Source of the DNA: Chromera velia
Lineage: Eukaryota > Sar > Chromeraceae
NCBI GenBank assembly: GCA_018398765.1
Contig: JAHBMJ010002321.1
Span: 1-12,657, forward strand
Direction: 5' to 3'
DNA: 12,657 bases
Shown here piece after piece: positions 1 through 8,303 of the stretch. Below the pieces are notes generated by a model. The model was not told where the DNA came from. It did not search any database and saw only the letters and a program-made list of their open reading frames with translations. The position numbers and the translations under genes were made by a program. Positions within the stretch are counted from its first letter, which is position 1. The number at the start of each line of letters is the position of its first letter.

Positions 1-420
1 GGGGGGGAGGAGGTCGAAGGGGGAGAGGGTCTGAGTTTTGTCTAGGGACGCTCGCTTTGTCAAATCTCCATCTCCTGGGTGGTGGTGGGGTTGGGGGGGT
101 CCTGGTGAGTTATGAGGAGGGCGTGATGGTGTCTATGTAAAAACGTTCTGGTGTGTGGTTGGGGGATGTGGGGGGCCGCGGTTGGGGTTGGGTGTGGGTG
201 TGTCTTTGGATGGGTATGAGGGGACCTTCCCCCGTCTGCTCGGGGGAGGGTCCGGCCTTGGGTTAGCCCCCCTCCCCCGCCGCACAACAATCCCCCAGAG
301 GCACACGCACCCCCCTTTCCTGCTTGCGGGGGGAGGAAGGGCCGGCCGCCGTGTCACAGGCGTTTGGGCCCCCCTCCCCCCCAGCCGTGTCACAGGCGTT
401 TGGTTGTTCGCTTAGCCATC
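1..420. other. G-rich low-complexity region, no gene seen
   Basis: The plus strand is dominated by runs of G with interspersed T, particularly at 1-30, 79-100 and 160-260. Several short frames are open in both directions, but their translations are only Gly/Pro/Arg/His-rich products of the base bias and none has recognisable protein character. G-runs near 79-100 could form a G-quadruplex. The window begins in a homopolymer G run (1-7), which may be the edge of a sequence assembly. I see no gene here. Confidence 0.6.
348..403. repeat. Short direct repeat, two copies 36 bp apart
   Basis: The 20-base unit beginning GCCGTGTCACAGGCG occurs identically at 348-367 and 384-403, separated by a C-rich spacer. 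It looks like a local tandem duplication. It carries no recognisable function. Confidence 0.8.
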
Positions 421-429
421 GGACTCCCC

Positions 430-780
430 TCCTGCTGTCTTCCTGTTGCTGGCTATTTCTTTCTATGTCTTGCTGTCGTTGGCTGTGTCTGTCTACATCT
501 GACAGTGTCTGAATCTGCGTCCCTCTGTGTCTGTCTGTGTCTGTCTGCGTCTGTCTTTGTCTATCTGTGGCTGCCTGCGTCTGTCTGTGTCTGCTTGTAG
601 CTATCTGCATCCGCCTCCGGCTTTCTGTATCTCTCTGTCGCTGTCTGTGTCTGTCTTGTCCTGCCGTTTTTTGCCTGTCTCCGTCTGCGCCTGCACTGCC
701 TTTTTGCTTTGACGACTGTCCACGTTTGGCTTTCTGTCTGTCTGTCTGTGCCTGCTTGTGTATCTGTCTGTTCTTGGATC
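430..780. repeat. Degenerate CTGTCT/CTGTGT pyrimidine-rich microsatellite
   Basis: The plus strand is built from many imperfect copies of CTGTCTGTGT and CTGCGT. The register is loose and there are frequent substitutions, so it is an old microsatellite rather than a clean array. Open frames across it translate to Cys/Leu/Ser/Val repeats on the plus strand and Thr/Asp/Arg/Gln repeats on the minus strand, as expected from simple repeats. I do not call a gene in it. Confidence 0.75.
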
Positions 781-799
781 TGAGCTAAGGGTGCCTGAG

Positions 800-907
800 A
801 AGAGAAGGGAGGGGAATAGGAGGAGGAAGAGGAGGAGGAAGAGGAAGAGGAAGAGGACAAGGAAGGGGAAGATGAAGAGGAACTTCAAGCGGAGGAAGGA
901 GAGGAAG
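800..907. repeat. Polypurine GGA/GAA tract
   Basis: This stretch of about 108 bases is almost entirely purine on the plus strand (GAGGAGGAAGAGG and similar). Such tracts can adopt triplex (H-DNA) structure. In one plus frame starting at 820 it encodes about twelve consecutive Glu followed by a mixed acidic run, ending at a good GTGAGT donor at 908. In another frame it is Arg/Lys-rich, and on the minus strand it reads poly-Ser. None of these frames has independent support as coding. Confidence 0.75.
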
Positions 908-1196
908 GTGAGTCGAAACAAGCAGGAGGGGCAGGGCCTAGCGTCTCTGACAGCGAGTTCTCGATCCCCTTCTGGAGGGCCTCATCATCTGTCAACCCCG
1001 CATTGGGTGTGAGGTCGGCTCCGGCTGGGCTGACATTTAGTCGGCAGACTATTGGGGTGATGGATGGCCTTGCCTGCCTGTCTGCTCCCTGGTCATCGGG
1101 GGGAGTTGTGCGGATGGCTGCCTCTACCATCTTTTTGACTATCTGTGGCGTCTGGGGCTGTGCGGGCTGCCTCGGGTACGGGTTCTCTCCCCTCCT
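885..1196 (-). pseudogene. In-frame continuation beyond TAG of the hypothetical ORF
   Basis: Directly after the TAG at 1197-1199 the minus-strand frame remains open for about 103 codons to a stop at 885-887. It reads RRGENPYPRQ, then a Gln/Pro stretch, IVKKMVEAAIRTTPP, DDEALQKGIENSLSETLG and a Ser/Pro tail. The composition resembles ordinary protein rather than repeat-derived sequence, up to the last residues, which run into the GGA tract. This fits a single nonsense change in a decaying gene, readthrough, or a short intron covering the TAG. I found no convincing GT...AG pair in the right phase to remove it. An independent short ORF from the ATG at 1128-1130 is the other option. Confidence 0.3.
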
Positions 1197-2066
1197 CTAT
1201 CTGGCTCTCCGCTCCTCCCTCTCCTGGATTTCCTTTTCTGCCTCCTTTTCCCATTCTCTGCAGTTTGCTGTCTTGACTCGCGCTCGGCGTTCCCTAGCCT
1301 GTCTGATTGGGTCAGCCATCCTTCGTCGCAGCCCAGAGGGTCCAAAAGGTCCTTGAATCGGAAGGGGGAGGATTGGTGGTGTCTTGGGCGGGGGGGTTGG
1401 AAAGGTGCGGACGTCTGCCGTAATGAAGCTAGAGCTGGGTGGCGGCTGCCTTCGTTGCTCCGCCCTCCACTCCTTCGCTTCCTTTCTCACCCTTCCAACC
1501 GCTTTGGCATGTCCCTTCCTCTCCTCCTCCCACCATTGCGCCCTTTTGATTCGGCCCTGCTCCACCTGGGGTGGGTCTGTCCGGCATGTGTTTGCAGCCA
1601 GTGCTGCAGCGTCCATCCACCTCCTCTCCTTCTCTTTGTCCCTCCCCACCGGGCCCCACGCGCACACTGTGGCTGGCTGGCTGGGTGGAGAGAGCCCAGC
1701 TGTTGTCGCTTCCCACGCCCTCCCTACCGTGGGAAGGGCGGGGTAGTTTTCGTCCGTCTCGCCGGGGGGCTCATCTGGCTGAGAGATGGACCTGCAGAGG
1801 GATGCACATGGTGGTTGAGAGTTAGCTGCACCGCTCGGGGGGGCTCCCTTGGCTGTGGACAGGCCCACTTCGCTGATGCCATTTGCCTTACTCTTTGAAT
1901 GGCCTTTTGATGTTTTTTGACGTCCTGGGCGATGGCAGTCAGTGGTTGAAGACGAAGGAGTAGGAGATGTTGAAGACGGAGGAGGAGACGGTCCAGCTCT
2001 CTTATTAGAGAGGTCATGTCGAGACGGCGAAGGAGAAGATTGCTTGTGTTCAAGAGACTGCGACAT
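1197..2066 (-). CDS. Hypothetical Ser/Pro- and Lys/Arg/Glu-rich protein
   Basis: A 289-residue frame with ATG at 2064-2066 and an in-frame TGA upstream at 2103-2105. I do not recognise the product. Residues 1-70 are Ser/Pro/Thr/Lys-rich and probably disordered. Around residues 104-114 there is an ENYPALPTVGRAW stretch. The second half alternates Pro-rich segments with basic/acidic helical stretches such as RQARERRARVKTANCREW and KEAEKEIQEREERRAR, which could form charged helices or coiled coil. The TAG at 1197-1199 ends it, but the same frame stays open to 885 with similar composition, so this may be a broken longer gene, an exon of a spliced gene, or an old retroelement ORF1/gag-like piece. 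The competing minus frame at 1724-2287 is also open, and the GC-rich bias makes chance ORFs likely. No intron borders could be fixed. Confidence 0.35.
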   Translation of the reverse strand: MSQSLEHKQSSPSPSRHDLSNKRAGPSPPPSSTSPTPSSSTTDCHRPGRQKTSKGHSKSKANGISEVGLSTAKGAPPSGAANSQPPCASLCRSISQPDEPPGETDENYPALPTVGRAWEATTAGLSPPSQPATVCAWGPVGRDKEKERRWMDAAALAANTCRTDPPQVEQGRIKRAQWWEEERKGHAKAVGRVRKEAKEWRAEQRRQPPPSSSFITADVRTFPTPPPKTPPILPLPIQGPFGPSGLRRRMADPIRQARERRARVKTANCREWEKEAEKEIQEREERRAR

Positions 2067-3199
2067 GGGTGCTGCTCCCTTTCCGAGTCTCGATGGGTTT
2101 GTTCAATGGAAATAAAAGCAGCAACGAGGAATTCTATGCTCAATCTGAGTGATGCGTATACGTTCGGCCCTGCGTGGCCGCGTATCGGTTGCTCACGTCG
2201 CTGGGTTCGGCGGGTCCTTTCGCTCCCCCCGCCGGTGTCCACGCTTCCGCGCCCCCGCGCTCCTTCCGGGAGCAAAGAGAGTGGCAAGCAGACACAGGAA
2301 CCGGCCCAGCAGAGTGATGCTTGGAAGAGAAACAGACGGAGACGGCAGAGATAATTGGATGACCAGATCTCCTTTATTTCTCAACCATTTTTCTTCAAAA
2401 AACTACGAGCGGGTGTCTTCTTATGTTAGAAGGTAGTGTCCTTTGTGAAACCGTCAGCCCTAGCTACCTGTAAGATTGAATCAACATTGCGGGTCAAAAA
2501 AAAACACTGATTTTTCAAGTTATCTCTGAGTTTATTTGATCGATGATTGTCACCATGCTCATGATCACGGCTTCATTGCAAGGGTGGTGGCCAACTGTGC
2601 TGAATAGATCCACGACGAGGGGAAGAACCAAAATTTTACTGACGATTATACTGTGATTCATACAGACCAGCAGGGCTTGCCCTTGTTTTTGCTTCTCTTC
2701 ATCTGTGGGATCCGCACTTGGCCGCTCTGTGACGTGACCCTCTGTCTGCCTTCCGATTGATTGGCGTTTGGGCAGACAGATCGAGGGCTGGTCCACGCGT
2801 AGACACACAGCTGTCATGTCATTGAACTCTGCTGGCGCCCCTCTCGGTGTGTTTGACGAGGATCGTTTGATGCACGGGAAAGCACAGGGTGAAAAACGCA
2901 GTCTGTCTGCCAAGCTGGTCTTCTTATCAATATGGTGAACACTTGTGGAAAAAGCCTAGAGTCTTGGCAGTCATGGCTCTCCATTTGAATTTCTGGTACA
3001 TCCCACAGCCTCAGTGGAAAAGGACAAATTGATTCCCCCCCTTTCCCTTCTGTGTTCCCTCTCCCCATGTTAAGACTGCACACCCCGCATCGTTATCCAA
3101 CTCCCCCTCAAACCATTTGAACGGACACGACAGTGTTCCCCGACTGCACCCACCCCTCTTCATTCAACTACGATACAAACAGAAGCCCCGGGGGGGCCC
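2067..3199. other. Intergenic region; probable ubiquilin 3' UTR on minus strand
   Basis: About 1.1 kb between the hypothetical minus ORF and the ubiquilin stop codon. Two minus frames of 132 codons (2515-2913) and 89 codons (2814-3083) are open but show no family, motif or splice context, and they lie where the ubiquilin 3' UTR should be. They are not called as genes. From about 2380 the sequence becomes AT-richer and loses the GC-rich coding character of its surroundings. No repeats or RNA genes are apparent. Confidence 0.5.
2531..2536 (-). terminator. Possible polyadenylation signal AATAAA
   Basis: TTTATT on the plus strand reads AATAAA on the minus strand, about 660 bases downstream of the ubiquilin stop codon. 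A second copy lies at 2373-2378. Whether this lineage uses AATAAA is uncertain, and the hexamer is common by chance, so this is only a candidate 3' end signal. Confidence 0.25.
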
Positions 3200-3335
3200 C
3201 TAATTTCCCATGCCCCTCTCAAGCAGCCGAGAGATGGCCGCGTTGACGTCTCCTCCCGTCTCCGTCAACGCTTGGATGTTCGCGTCTCTGTCGATGAACC
3301 CCATCTCCGCAAGAGACGTCAACTGGGTCGCAAAC
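3200..3335 (-). other. DSK2: Ubiquilin last exon: UBA domain and stop codon
   Basis: After the acceptor CGCAG at 3336-3340 the exon completes an Arg codon (phase 2) and encodes [39 protein letters not shown] and RGMGN, then TAG. The MGF loop and the [11 protein letters not shown] helix are the canonical ubiquitin-binding surface of UBA domains, placed at the extreme C terminus as in ubiquilins. Confidence 0.95.
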
Positions 3336-6300
3336 CTGCGCACAAACACGACAGACGTGCACGGTTGAGACTCGTAAATGGGTAGAAGGCACAGAACAAC
3401 AAATCGTCAATAAGCCCACCTACGACCAACGAACATAAGAGACAAGGAGGGCAAATCAGGTTTTAGGTAGACGCACAGTTTAAGGAGACTGCAGGAGGGA
3501 CGAGGGAAGCAAACAGACAAGGTGGTGGAAAGACGGCAAAACAAATGGGGGAAGGACCCCTCCACACTAAACCCTGGGATCCCCTCCCCTCTCAACTACT
3601 GTCTTGCCTCAGAAGCCCACGCCCCATTCACCGACCTTTCCTCAGGGGGACGTGTGTCTGGTGCAAATCCCCCCATACCCCCCATGCCTCCAAGTCCGCC
3701 CATTCCTCCCATTCCTCCACCCATCATCATCTGTTGAAAGTTCTGCATCGCTGCACAAATCAAGAAACGAACGATACGAGAAAATTGAGACCAACAAAAA
3801 ATGAACAAAGAAATGTGAATTCCAACACAGGCAACCACAATCACAAACTCATGCAGGCGACGGTCTGACGTCAACACAGGATCGATCTCCATCTCCATCT
3901 AGGGCCTTTTCCCTTGCCTCCACACCACCAGCAGATCAATCGATTGAAAAGAAAGAATTGGAAACGGAGGACAAAAATGATAGGGGACCCCTCGACCCCC
4001 ACTCCGCAAAGCATCTTCCAAAAAAGATCTTGACAGGTTTCGACAAAACCGAGACATGACACTTCAGTGCATGCACCAACGAATGAAGGACATCCAACCG
4101 ACCCTGTTGCATCTGTTCGGGTGTCATTCCACCTGCAAGAAAAGGGGGGGAAGGGGAGGGGGATGTCCAAATTAAAAAATTCATCCATGCACGATACTTA
4201 TCGTCATCGCGTTTTCTCTCCTTTTTCACTACTGTCTGTCGAATATTGATGAACGAACCACGACCCTCTGTTACCCTCCGAAGCCAGCCAGACGCTTTCT
4301 TTCACCTCTTCGTTCTTCGATCGACATCTTTTCTGATGCATGCTGTTCATCTAGCTGTCCTCCCTCAAAACAGAGTCAGATCTCCAACGGTGCAGAGAGA
4401 ACTTAAATGTCTTTGAAACACACACACAAAAGGAGACGGGTTCTTCTTTGTCTTGAGGATCGATGCTGTCTTTCCTGCAGGCATGGGCTTTCCCTCTAAG
4501 CACCACCCACATGACATTCGAAAGTCCCTTCTTTCAGCGTTACCTTCCTTTCATGCACCATGGGATTGCAACGCGGTGACTGCTTTCTGTGAAAACGACC
4601 CGACCCAGGCGGATGGGGAAGGATCGTTGTCCAACTGTCACTGTCAGTCTCTTTCATTCATTCATTCCTTTTGTCCAATGAACTGACCAAAAGGAGTGGG
4701 AGCCGCCCCACCAGCAGGAGGTGCCGCCCCTCCTCCCTCCCTCTGCCCCTCCGTCCCTGCGTCCCCTCCTCCAGTGGTCGTCTGTCCGGGGAGCTGTGCG
4801 CCTCCAGCAGGAGGAGGCATCATACCGGGCATGCCCATAAGTCCCATCAGGGGGTTCGGGGGGAGCTGCCCCTGCCCCGGCTGTCCCGCCGTGGCCCCTC
4901 CCTGTCCTCCCTGTGCCCCTGCCATCGCGTTTTGAAGGGCAAACATGCTCTGCAGGATCGACAAGTGCGTGGGATGAAAAGAAGCGCCAATTCACATGCA
5001 TGTTTTCGTGGAGGTGAGTTCGAATGCACTCGGCATGCATGACACTGAAGAAATCTGCCTCCTAGGAAGAAATTAAAGATTCCGCTATCCTCTGCTGTTC
5101 TTGAAATAGGTGATCAGAGAGCGGCTACCCATTCGAAATAAAAAGAGTCGATCACTTCCACCTGCATGCCTTCGGTCTTTCCTCACCCTCAAAAACACAC
5201 CACTGTGACAAAGATTCACAAGATCACAAAGAGCATCTCCCCGAACCCTCCTCACACAGAGAAATGCAGTCTCGGAATCACAGAAGAAAAAAAAAACGAA
5301 AGATCGACGAACCTCGAGAACCTGAGGGTTCATCATCGTGGACAGCAGCTGAGGATTCTCGAGCATCATCTGGAGTTGGGGGTTTTGGGCCTGCACGCAC
5401 AATCGGTCAGTCATGCATCAGTCAGTAAGTGAACCGTTAAGAAGGAAAAGCAAACAGGCAAAAATGATGATGCGAATGAAAATCAAAACAGAAATGACTG
5501 CATATTGCCGCAAGCTTCCCATTTGCAGTTTCAAGTTGGGGGTTTGTGAGACTCACCCACTGCGACTGTTTAGCAGTGAAATGAAAAGGCTGGGACATGA
5601 AAAAAAGTCTGTAGAGTGAAACAATACAGTCAAACAGAAACAGGCATATCTCCTCTGCATGCGTGAGTCTACGTACGTGGTGGGAGAGATGGAAAAACGG
5701 AGCCTAAGGTTACAAAACAAAAAAAAGAAGCGACATGAAGTGGTTGCTAAGTGCAGACTCACAAGACAATCCGGAAATGACGAGCAAGGAAAGACCAACA
5801 ACAAAAAGATTCTAACAGAAATGGGTACGTCGAAACGGAACTTCCATGCACACACACTCACACACACACACACACACACAGACACATAGAGAGAGGAAGA
5901 GAGCGTACTCACTCACCGCCATCTGTTGAAGCATCGGATTGCTTTGGAACATCCCCCTAAGCATTTCTGGGTTTTGGGAGATTTGGGTCATCATCTGTTG
6001 GACCATCGGGTTCTGAAGCATCTCTGCACCCAGGCAGGCGGCAGGCAGGCAGGCAGACAGAGGAGAGAAGCGAGAAGCTTCAACCAATTAGGATGCCCTC
6101 TCTACGCTTTGGTCCCATCATGCATGCAGACTACAAAGAGAGTAAGCGGAGAGGAGCGATCAAGATGTTTAGGTTTTACCGAATGAAAGGAAGGGCAGGC
6201 TGAACAAGAAGGATACCGGAACAGATCCTTGCAAGCCTCGCGCCACATTCACGCATTGATTTCAGTCGTGACCCACCAGCCCACCGAACTCTCCGAAACG

Positions 6301-8303
6301 AACTGAGCAAACCGTCAAACCGTCTAAACACATCTTCCCCCCTTCCTCCATGCGCTCCCTCCCTCCCTTACTCACGTTGCATCATCTGGGGGTTGTTCAA
6401 CAGAGCGTTCATGTCACCTCCTCCTGGCATACCCGCACCCCCCATGCCTCCCATACCGCCCATTCCTCCCATCCCCCCCATGCCTCCGGCCATAAGTTGG
6501 GCTGCACAAAAAAGAAGGAACAATACAAGACGGACAGAAAAGTGTGGCGAGTGCAGAAGAGCAGGGCAAAGTTTTCAAGAAAATAGTCCAAGGAAAAGGG
6601 AGGAGAAGAGGGGGAAACAAGTCTCTCCACTCCCCCGCCGCTCCACTGTTCCTGTCACTCTGCTGAGTGTTTAGTCTAAAGAATTATTTCTGTCTGTATC
6701 CTACTTCAACCCTGGACAGACACCCCTCTCTGGCTTTCCAATTCTGCTAACTCTTCTGCACCCCTCATACATCAGAGAGCGTCCGTTGGCATAACCCCCG
6801 CCTTTCTTCTCTACGCAATCGTCCCTTCCTTTTTTTTGGTTTCCATCTCCTCCATTCATGTTTTTCGTCTCTTGTTTGCTCCTCTTCACTTTTGTGAGTA
6901 CATTCCTCTCCTCTCCTCGCATCGCTGCAACCACACCATGGGCCCTCCGTCTGAACTTCAGTCCAAGGCAGCAAGAAAAACTTTTACAATCCCCCATGTA
7001 CCTAGCTCAGAAACAAACACAGACGCATCCCCCCTCGATCGAGGCAGCCAAGGCAGGCACTCACCCATGAGGGGGTCCATGCCTCCAGCCTCAGCTCCCA
7101 TACCGCCCATACCCCCCATTGCTCCCATTCCGCCCATCGCTCCAAGGCCGGGCGTCGCAGTGGGTGCTGCACAGAGAGGGGAAAAAAGAGAACGTGAACG
7201 AAGACTGGGCGAACAAGAGGAAAGGCGGTTCCAAGTTTCCCATCCCCCAAAATAATTCTCTTATTTGTCGAAAAAAAAAAGACAGTGAGTAGAACGCCTA
7301 GCAAAACGAAAAGGAGAAGAGACCCACGCACCTGGAGCAGCAGGAGTTGTCGTGCTGGGAGGGGTAGCTGTAGGGTTGGAAGCGGGGGGCGCTGCACAGA
7401 CATGAAAAAGAAAACCCCGGCGTGGAGGTTTGTCAACACGGAGCATAGACACGCCCACAAAGCGACAAGACAAACTGGTACACGCGAGAGAGTACCAAAG
7501 TACAGATAAAACAACAAATTGAAAAGCCGAATGAAGGGAGGGAGGAGGGGGAGGAGGAGGAGGAGTGGAGACAGAAAAACAGAAGGTAGTGAGGCGTCGC
7601 GAAGAGACGGGTTAGGGGTGACGGGGTCAGACACTGGGACAGGAGCGGAAACGAGCAATAAGGGCATGGATGCGGAGAAACAGGGAACGTCTCGAAGGGG
7701 GAAAAAAAAAGACCATCTCCTTCACTCCCTAATCTCCTTGAAGAGGAGACGTCCTGCTTGCGTGACTGACCCGCACCTCCTGTGGCAGGGGGGGTGGATC
7801 CTGGAGGGGGCGCACCCTTCACCTGCAAGACGTAGCGAGAAGCGCTCTGAAGATTGAAGCGACTTTGCGCTTGTTTGATGGAGGACATCCGGCACAGACA
7901 CAAACAGATACACAGAAGCTGAACGAGGAGAAAAAAACAATACCTTCCTTGAGTGACTGCCTGACTGACTGACCACGTGGATGGTCCCTCCATCGACGAC
8001 GCTCTGGTCACTGAGCTTCTGTTCGTCCTTCAGGATCCTTCCTGGTGAATCACGTAGAAGGAGGCAAACAAGAAAGATGAGCCAGACTCAAAAGGGAGAC
8101 AGGCAAGGAAAGACCGACAGTTACATCAGATACACATGCACCGGCAGAGACGGACCTTTGTAGATGACTCGCTGCTGCGTGGCGGGTATGTCACACTTCT
8201 CGGAGCATTTTTCCTTCAGCTGAAGCACTGTGATGTCATTTGCCACTGTCAATTGAAAGCTCGCACCTCCAGAGACTTTGAAGGTCAGATTGATTTCCGT
8301 CAT
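3200..8303 (-). CDS. DSK2: Ubiquilin / Dsk2-type ubiquitin shuttle protein (12 exons)
   Basis: Ubiquilins bind ubiquitin chains through a C-terminal UBA and the proteasome through an N-terminal UBL, ferrying misfolded or membrane clients for degradation in cytosol and nucleus. Exons read on the minus strand: 8303-8156, 8041-7974, 7822-7771, 7391-7332, 7166-7065, 6501-6376, 6023-5917, 5390-5313, 4949-4688, 4132-4103, 3750-3636, 3335-3200. Phases match at all eleven junctions and the joined frame is 427 codons plus TAG (3200-3202). Order of parts: UBL (1-75), Ala/Pro/Thr linker, Met-Gly repeat (about 119-134 and 149-163), STI1-like Asn-Pro/Met-rich helices (about 174-260), Gly/Pro/Ala linker, micro-exon (GMTPEQMQQ), third Met-Gly tract, UBA (384-424). 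The length is typical of short Dsk2-like ubiquilins. The start is fixed by the UBL, which begins at once, with purine at -3. Exon 3 could instead end at 7777 (425 residues). Family identity is very secure; exact borders are inferred from consensus sites and phase. Confidence 0.95.
3670..3723 (-). repeat. Met-Gly coding minisatellite, ubiquilin exon 11
   Basis: A third tract of nine-base units encodes [21 protein letters not shown] between the STI1 side and the UBA. One unit has Leu instead of Met. Its separation of about 3 kb and several introns from the other two tracts points to independent growth of the same unit or to exon duplication. Confidence 0.85.
4133..4687 (-). other. Ubiquilin intron 9, 555 bp
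   Basis: Flanked by donor TTTG|GTCAGT and acceptor CTTGCAG|GT next to the 30-base micro-exon. It contains a GCATGC site (4338-4343) but no repeat array, RNA gene or coherent open frame that I can support. A short plus-strand frame at 4453-4686 is not convincing. Confidence 0.75.
5391..5916 (-). other. Ubiquilin intron 7, 526 bp, with CA repeat
   Basis: Donor GGCG|GTGAGT and acceptor GTGCAG|GC. It holds the CA microsatellite listed separately and a GCATGC site at 5657-5662. A minus-strand Leu/Phe/Cys-rich frame and a plus-strand Lys-rich frame cross it but read through splice sites and repeats, so they are not called. Confidence 0.75.
5859..5880. repeat. (CA)11 dinucleotide microsatellite
   Basis: Eleven uninterrupted CA units in intron 7, preceded by four more CA units before a single T interruption. 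On the transcribed strand this is a GT repeat about 40-60 bases inside the 5' splice site. It is likely to vary in length between isolates. Confidence 0.95.
6031..6057. repeat. CAGG/GGCA short tandem repeat next to 3' splice site
   Basis: About six CAGG units with one interruption, placed immediately upstream (on the minus strand) of the exon 7 acceptor GTGCAG. On the transcript it reads CCTG repeats, so it takes the place of the usual polypyrimidine tract. Confidence 0.85.
6438..6490 (-). repeat. Met-Gly coding minisatellite, ubiquilin exon 6
   Basis: The same nine-base GGM unit is repeated about five times directly after the exon acceptor, encoding [20 protein letters not shown]. It sits immediately before the STI1 helices. 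Third positions of the Gly codons vary between units, so the array is not freshly expanded. Confidence 0.87.
6502..7064 (-). other. Ubiquilin intron 5, 563 bp
   Basis: Donor ATGG|GTGAGT and acceptor TTTGTGCAG|CC. The middle is pyrimidine-rich on the plus strand. I see no RNA gene, repeat array or supported coding sequence inside it. Confidence 0.75.
7098..7144 (-). repeat. Met-Gly coding minisatellite, ubiquilin exon 5
   Basis: Nine-base units of the form CCCATNCCN on the plus strand (coding ATG-GGN-GGN on minus) give [17 protein letters not shown]. The repeat is in phase with the reading frame. This is the first of three such tracts in the gene. Confidence 0.85.
7974..8303 (-). other. DSK2: Ubiquilin exons 1-2: ubiquitin-like (UBL) domain
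   Basis: Exon 1 (8303-8156) and exon 2 (8041-7974) join in phase 1 (AAAG|GTCCGT ... CACCAG|GA) to give a complete UBL of about 72 residues. It opens [13 protein letters not shown], has [20 protein letters not shown] in the middle, continues [19 protein letters not shown] and closes VDGGTIHVV. This is the standard ubiquitin fold order, with the IYKGRILKDE turn typical of ubiquilin UBLs. The absence of a terminal Gly-Gly cleavage site is expected for an integral UBL. Confidence 0.93.

Larger units (their letters stand above)
4880..6420 (-). other. DSK2: Ubiquilin exons 6-9: STI1-like client-binding region
   Basis: The end of exon 6, exons 7 and 8 and the start of exon 9 encode repeated Asn-Pro/Met/Gln/Leu helices: [79 protein letters not shown]. 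These NP-rich amphipathic helices are the hallmark of STI1 repeats of ubiquilins, which hold hydrophobic client segments. The repeat is split over four exons at phases 1, 0 and 0. Only one continuous STI1 region is seen; metazoan ubiquilins usually have two pairs. Confidence 0.85.

Noticed and set aside
263-860. Repeat-derived frames (Thr/Asp/Arg/Gln or Ser-rich on minus, Cys/Leu/Val-rich on plus)
   Set aside because: They are translations of the CTGTCT and GGA simple repeats.
1353-1898. Plus-strand 181-codon frame
   Set aside because: Its Trp/Cys/Arg/Leu-rich translation has no motif and is the shadow of the minus-strand frame in GC-rich DNA.
2515-2913. Minus-strand 132-codon frame downstream of ubiquilin
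   Set aside because: No family resemblance, AT-richer than the true exons, and located where the ubiquilin 3' UTR is expected. Not excluded entirely.
7002-8011. Long minus-strand frames of 221 and 192 codons in the ubiquilin gene
   Set aside because: They run through ubiquilin introns and exons in wrong frames; the Leu/Pro/Ser bias comes from pyrimidine-rich introns, and the spliced ubiquilin explains the exons.
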